A stretch of DNA of 6,885 nt. Origin: CAZSWR01 sp964610885 (GTDB lineage: Bacteria; Bacteroidota; Ignavibacteria; Kapaibacteriales; UBA2268). The first letter of the stretch is position 1. Every line of letters starts with the position of its first letter. Of this stretch, positions 6,181 through 6,885 are shown in pieces. The notes beneath the pieces are model-generated. The model was not told where the DNA came from and searched no databases. It was given only the letters and a program-made list of their open reading frames with translations. The DNA is taken from assembly GCA_964610885.1 (NCBI GenBank), contig CAZSWR010000130.1:1-6885 (forward strand), in the 5' to 3' direction. The translations under genes and the position numbers were made by a program.

Positions 6181-6283
6181 ATCGACAAAGAGCAGGACAA
6201 AGATGAGCTCTCTGACTGGCCACGGCGTTCGTTAGTTCGATTGCGAGACGGGACGCATCACGAGCGTTGATGCGCTGTGGGGA
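6181..6283 (+). pseudogene. RHS/YD-repeat core remnant 3
   Basis: ATCGACAAAGAGCAGGAC reads IDKEQDKD, the same segment as in remnants 1 and 2. An extra base near 6205 (GATGAGCTC where remnant 1 has GATAGCTC) shifts the frame. It then reads SSLTGHGVR, a TAG stop (6233-6235), and FDCETGRITSVDALWG. This is the RHS core end motif (GxRxYDPxTGRFTSVDPLW), after which tips become variable. It therefore carries a frameshift and a nonsense codon and has no start. It extends further 3' through the core than remnant 1, and starts right after the stop of the preceding gene. Confidence 0.87.
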
Positions 6284-6352
6284 AATATTTGGTATTCTAA
6301 TGATTTATTGCTAATTTGATTAGTGTATCTCGTGGTTTCTATTGTGGTTAGA

Positions 6353-6730
6353 ATGAAGGATTTATTAATTCATATCGATGATGTCGCAAATCGCATCCTA
6401 AATCTTAGAGGGACCAAAGTGCTTCTCGATTCGGACTTGGCGGCTCTCTATGGCACAGAAACGCGAACGCTTAAACAAACCGTCAAGAGAAATATTGAGC
6501 GTTTTCCTTCAGATTTCATGTTTGTCCTCACCAATGATGAAGTTCGCGGCTTGGTATCACAAAATGTGATAGCATCGCACCAAGTCCTTGGCGGAGCAAG
6601 CCCTTACGCATTCACCGAACAGGGCGTGGCAATGCTCTCTTCAGTCTTGCGAAGCAAAAAGGCGATAGAAACCAATATCGAGATTATGCGCGCATTCGTG
6701 GCCATCAGGAGGAATTCCGCAATTCATTAA
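6353..6730 (+). CDS. ORF6N-domain (KilA-N/Bro-like) DNA-binding protein, truncated by an in-frame stop
   Basis: 125 residues. The ORF6N domain fills most of the protein: RILNLRGTKVLLDSDLAALY (15-34), then the TETRTLKQTVKRN helix, NIERFPSDFMF (47-57), YAFTEQGVAMLS (85-96) and IMRAFVAIRR (111-120). ORF6N domains occur in phage and mobile-element proteins and in many stand-alone bacterial genes, and are thought to bind DNA; no specific target is known. ATG 6353 is chosen over GTG 6323 because family members start only a few residues before the domain. A TAA at 6728-6730 stops the frame where homologs continue into a coiled-coil tail, and that tail is still readable downstream. The domain itself is complete, so a short protein could still fold. 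It begins about 70 bases after RHS remnant 3, and its composition is intermediate between trmO and the AT-rich genes. Confidence 0.88.
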   Translation: MKDLLIHIDDVANRILNLRGTKVLLDSDLAALYGTETRTLKQTVKRNIERFPSDFMFVLTNDEVRGLVSQNVIASHQVLGGASPYAFTEQGVAMLSSVLRSKKAIETNIEIMRAFVAIRRNSAIH

Positions 6731-6859
6731 ATCATTTTCGATAGATTGGACAATTTGGAAAGCGAATTTGATTCACTTCGAGAGTTTGTTCGGTCGCTTT
6801 TAGTTCAGGAAACGAAGAACAAACCCAGAATTGGATTCTTCATTGACGACAATGAATGA
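6731..6859 (+). pseudogene. Cut-off C-terminal tail of the ORF6N gene
   Basis: In the same frame directly after the TAA, 42 open codons read IIFDRLDNLE, then a heptad-like ESEFDSLREFVRSLL segment, then KPRIGFFIDDNE and TGA (6857-6859). A coiled coil followed by a basic PRIGF ending is the usual C terminus of ORF6N proteins, so the ancestral protein was about 168 residues. There is no start codon of its own and no frameshift, so a single nonsense change explains the break. Confidence 0.78.
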
Positions 6860-6885
6860 TGCGCCGCATGATAGAATTCTGAAAC

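Noticed and set aside
6254..6274. Perfect 7-bp inverted repeat CGCATCA/TGATGCG
   Set aside because: It falls within the RHS GRITSVDAL codons and is explained by coding sequence; no T run or second copy.
6859..6869. Short palindrome ATGCGCCGCAT just after the ORF6N tail
   Set aside because: Only 5-bp arms with a one-base centre, too short to call a terminator or operator.

Overview
All convincing genes in this window lie on the + strand. The left edge falls inside a well-conserved, GC-rich core metabolic gene, the large subunit of methylmalonyl-CoA mutase (C-terminal ~85%), which ends at a strong hairpin terminator. To its right lies a patchwork of AT-rich accessory genes and more GC-rich host-like pieces. 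In order these are a self-inhibited class II Fic (AMP-transferase) gene, a repeat-rich non-coding gap, a short-form TrmO/TsaA tRNA methyltransferase gene with its own terminator, two unrecognised genes for probably exported proteins, three decayed fragments of an RHS/YD-repeat core, and an ORF6N-domain gene broken by an in-frame stop.

No rRNA, tRNA or other marker fixes the taxon. The window fits a bacterium with moderate GC content, an adenosylcobalamin-dependent propionate/methylmalonyl pathway and RHS-family polymorphic toxins. A member of the Bacteroidota/Chlorobiota (FCB) side is my guess, but this is inference. Some genes have clear Shine-Dalgarno sequences (fic, trmO, the gene at 5438) and others have none.

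Layout: 1-1829 mutB (5' truncated); 1866-1910 terminator; 1942-1990 AT palindrome plus candidate promoter; 2165-3256 fic; 3257-3693 non-coding with a GTCT/AGAC inverted-repeat cluster; 3694-4149 trmO; 4188-4235 terminator; 4388-4900 exported hypothetical; 4918-5100 RHS remnant 1; 5173-5275 three short palindromes; 5296-5380 RHS remnant 2; 5438-6175 exported hypothetical; 6181-6283 RHS remnant 3; 6353-6730 ORF6N protein with its lost tail at 6731-6859.

The most interesting part is 4388-6283. Three pieces of the same RHS core motif, carrying stops or a frameshift, alternate with AT-rich genes for secreted-looking proteins. Two of the pieces begin within about 20 bases of a gene's stop codon. 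This resembles a graveyard or reservoir of displaced RHS tip cassettes, in which the hypothetical genes could be old effector or immunity genes. That role is inference from context; neither protein belongs to a family I recognise. There is no evidence that Fic, TrmO and the RHS-associated genes form one system; they look like independent units separated by terminators and non-coding DNA.
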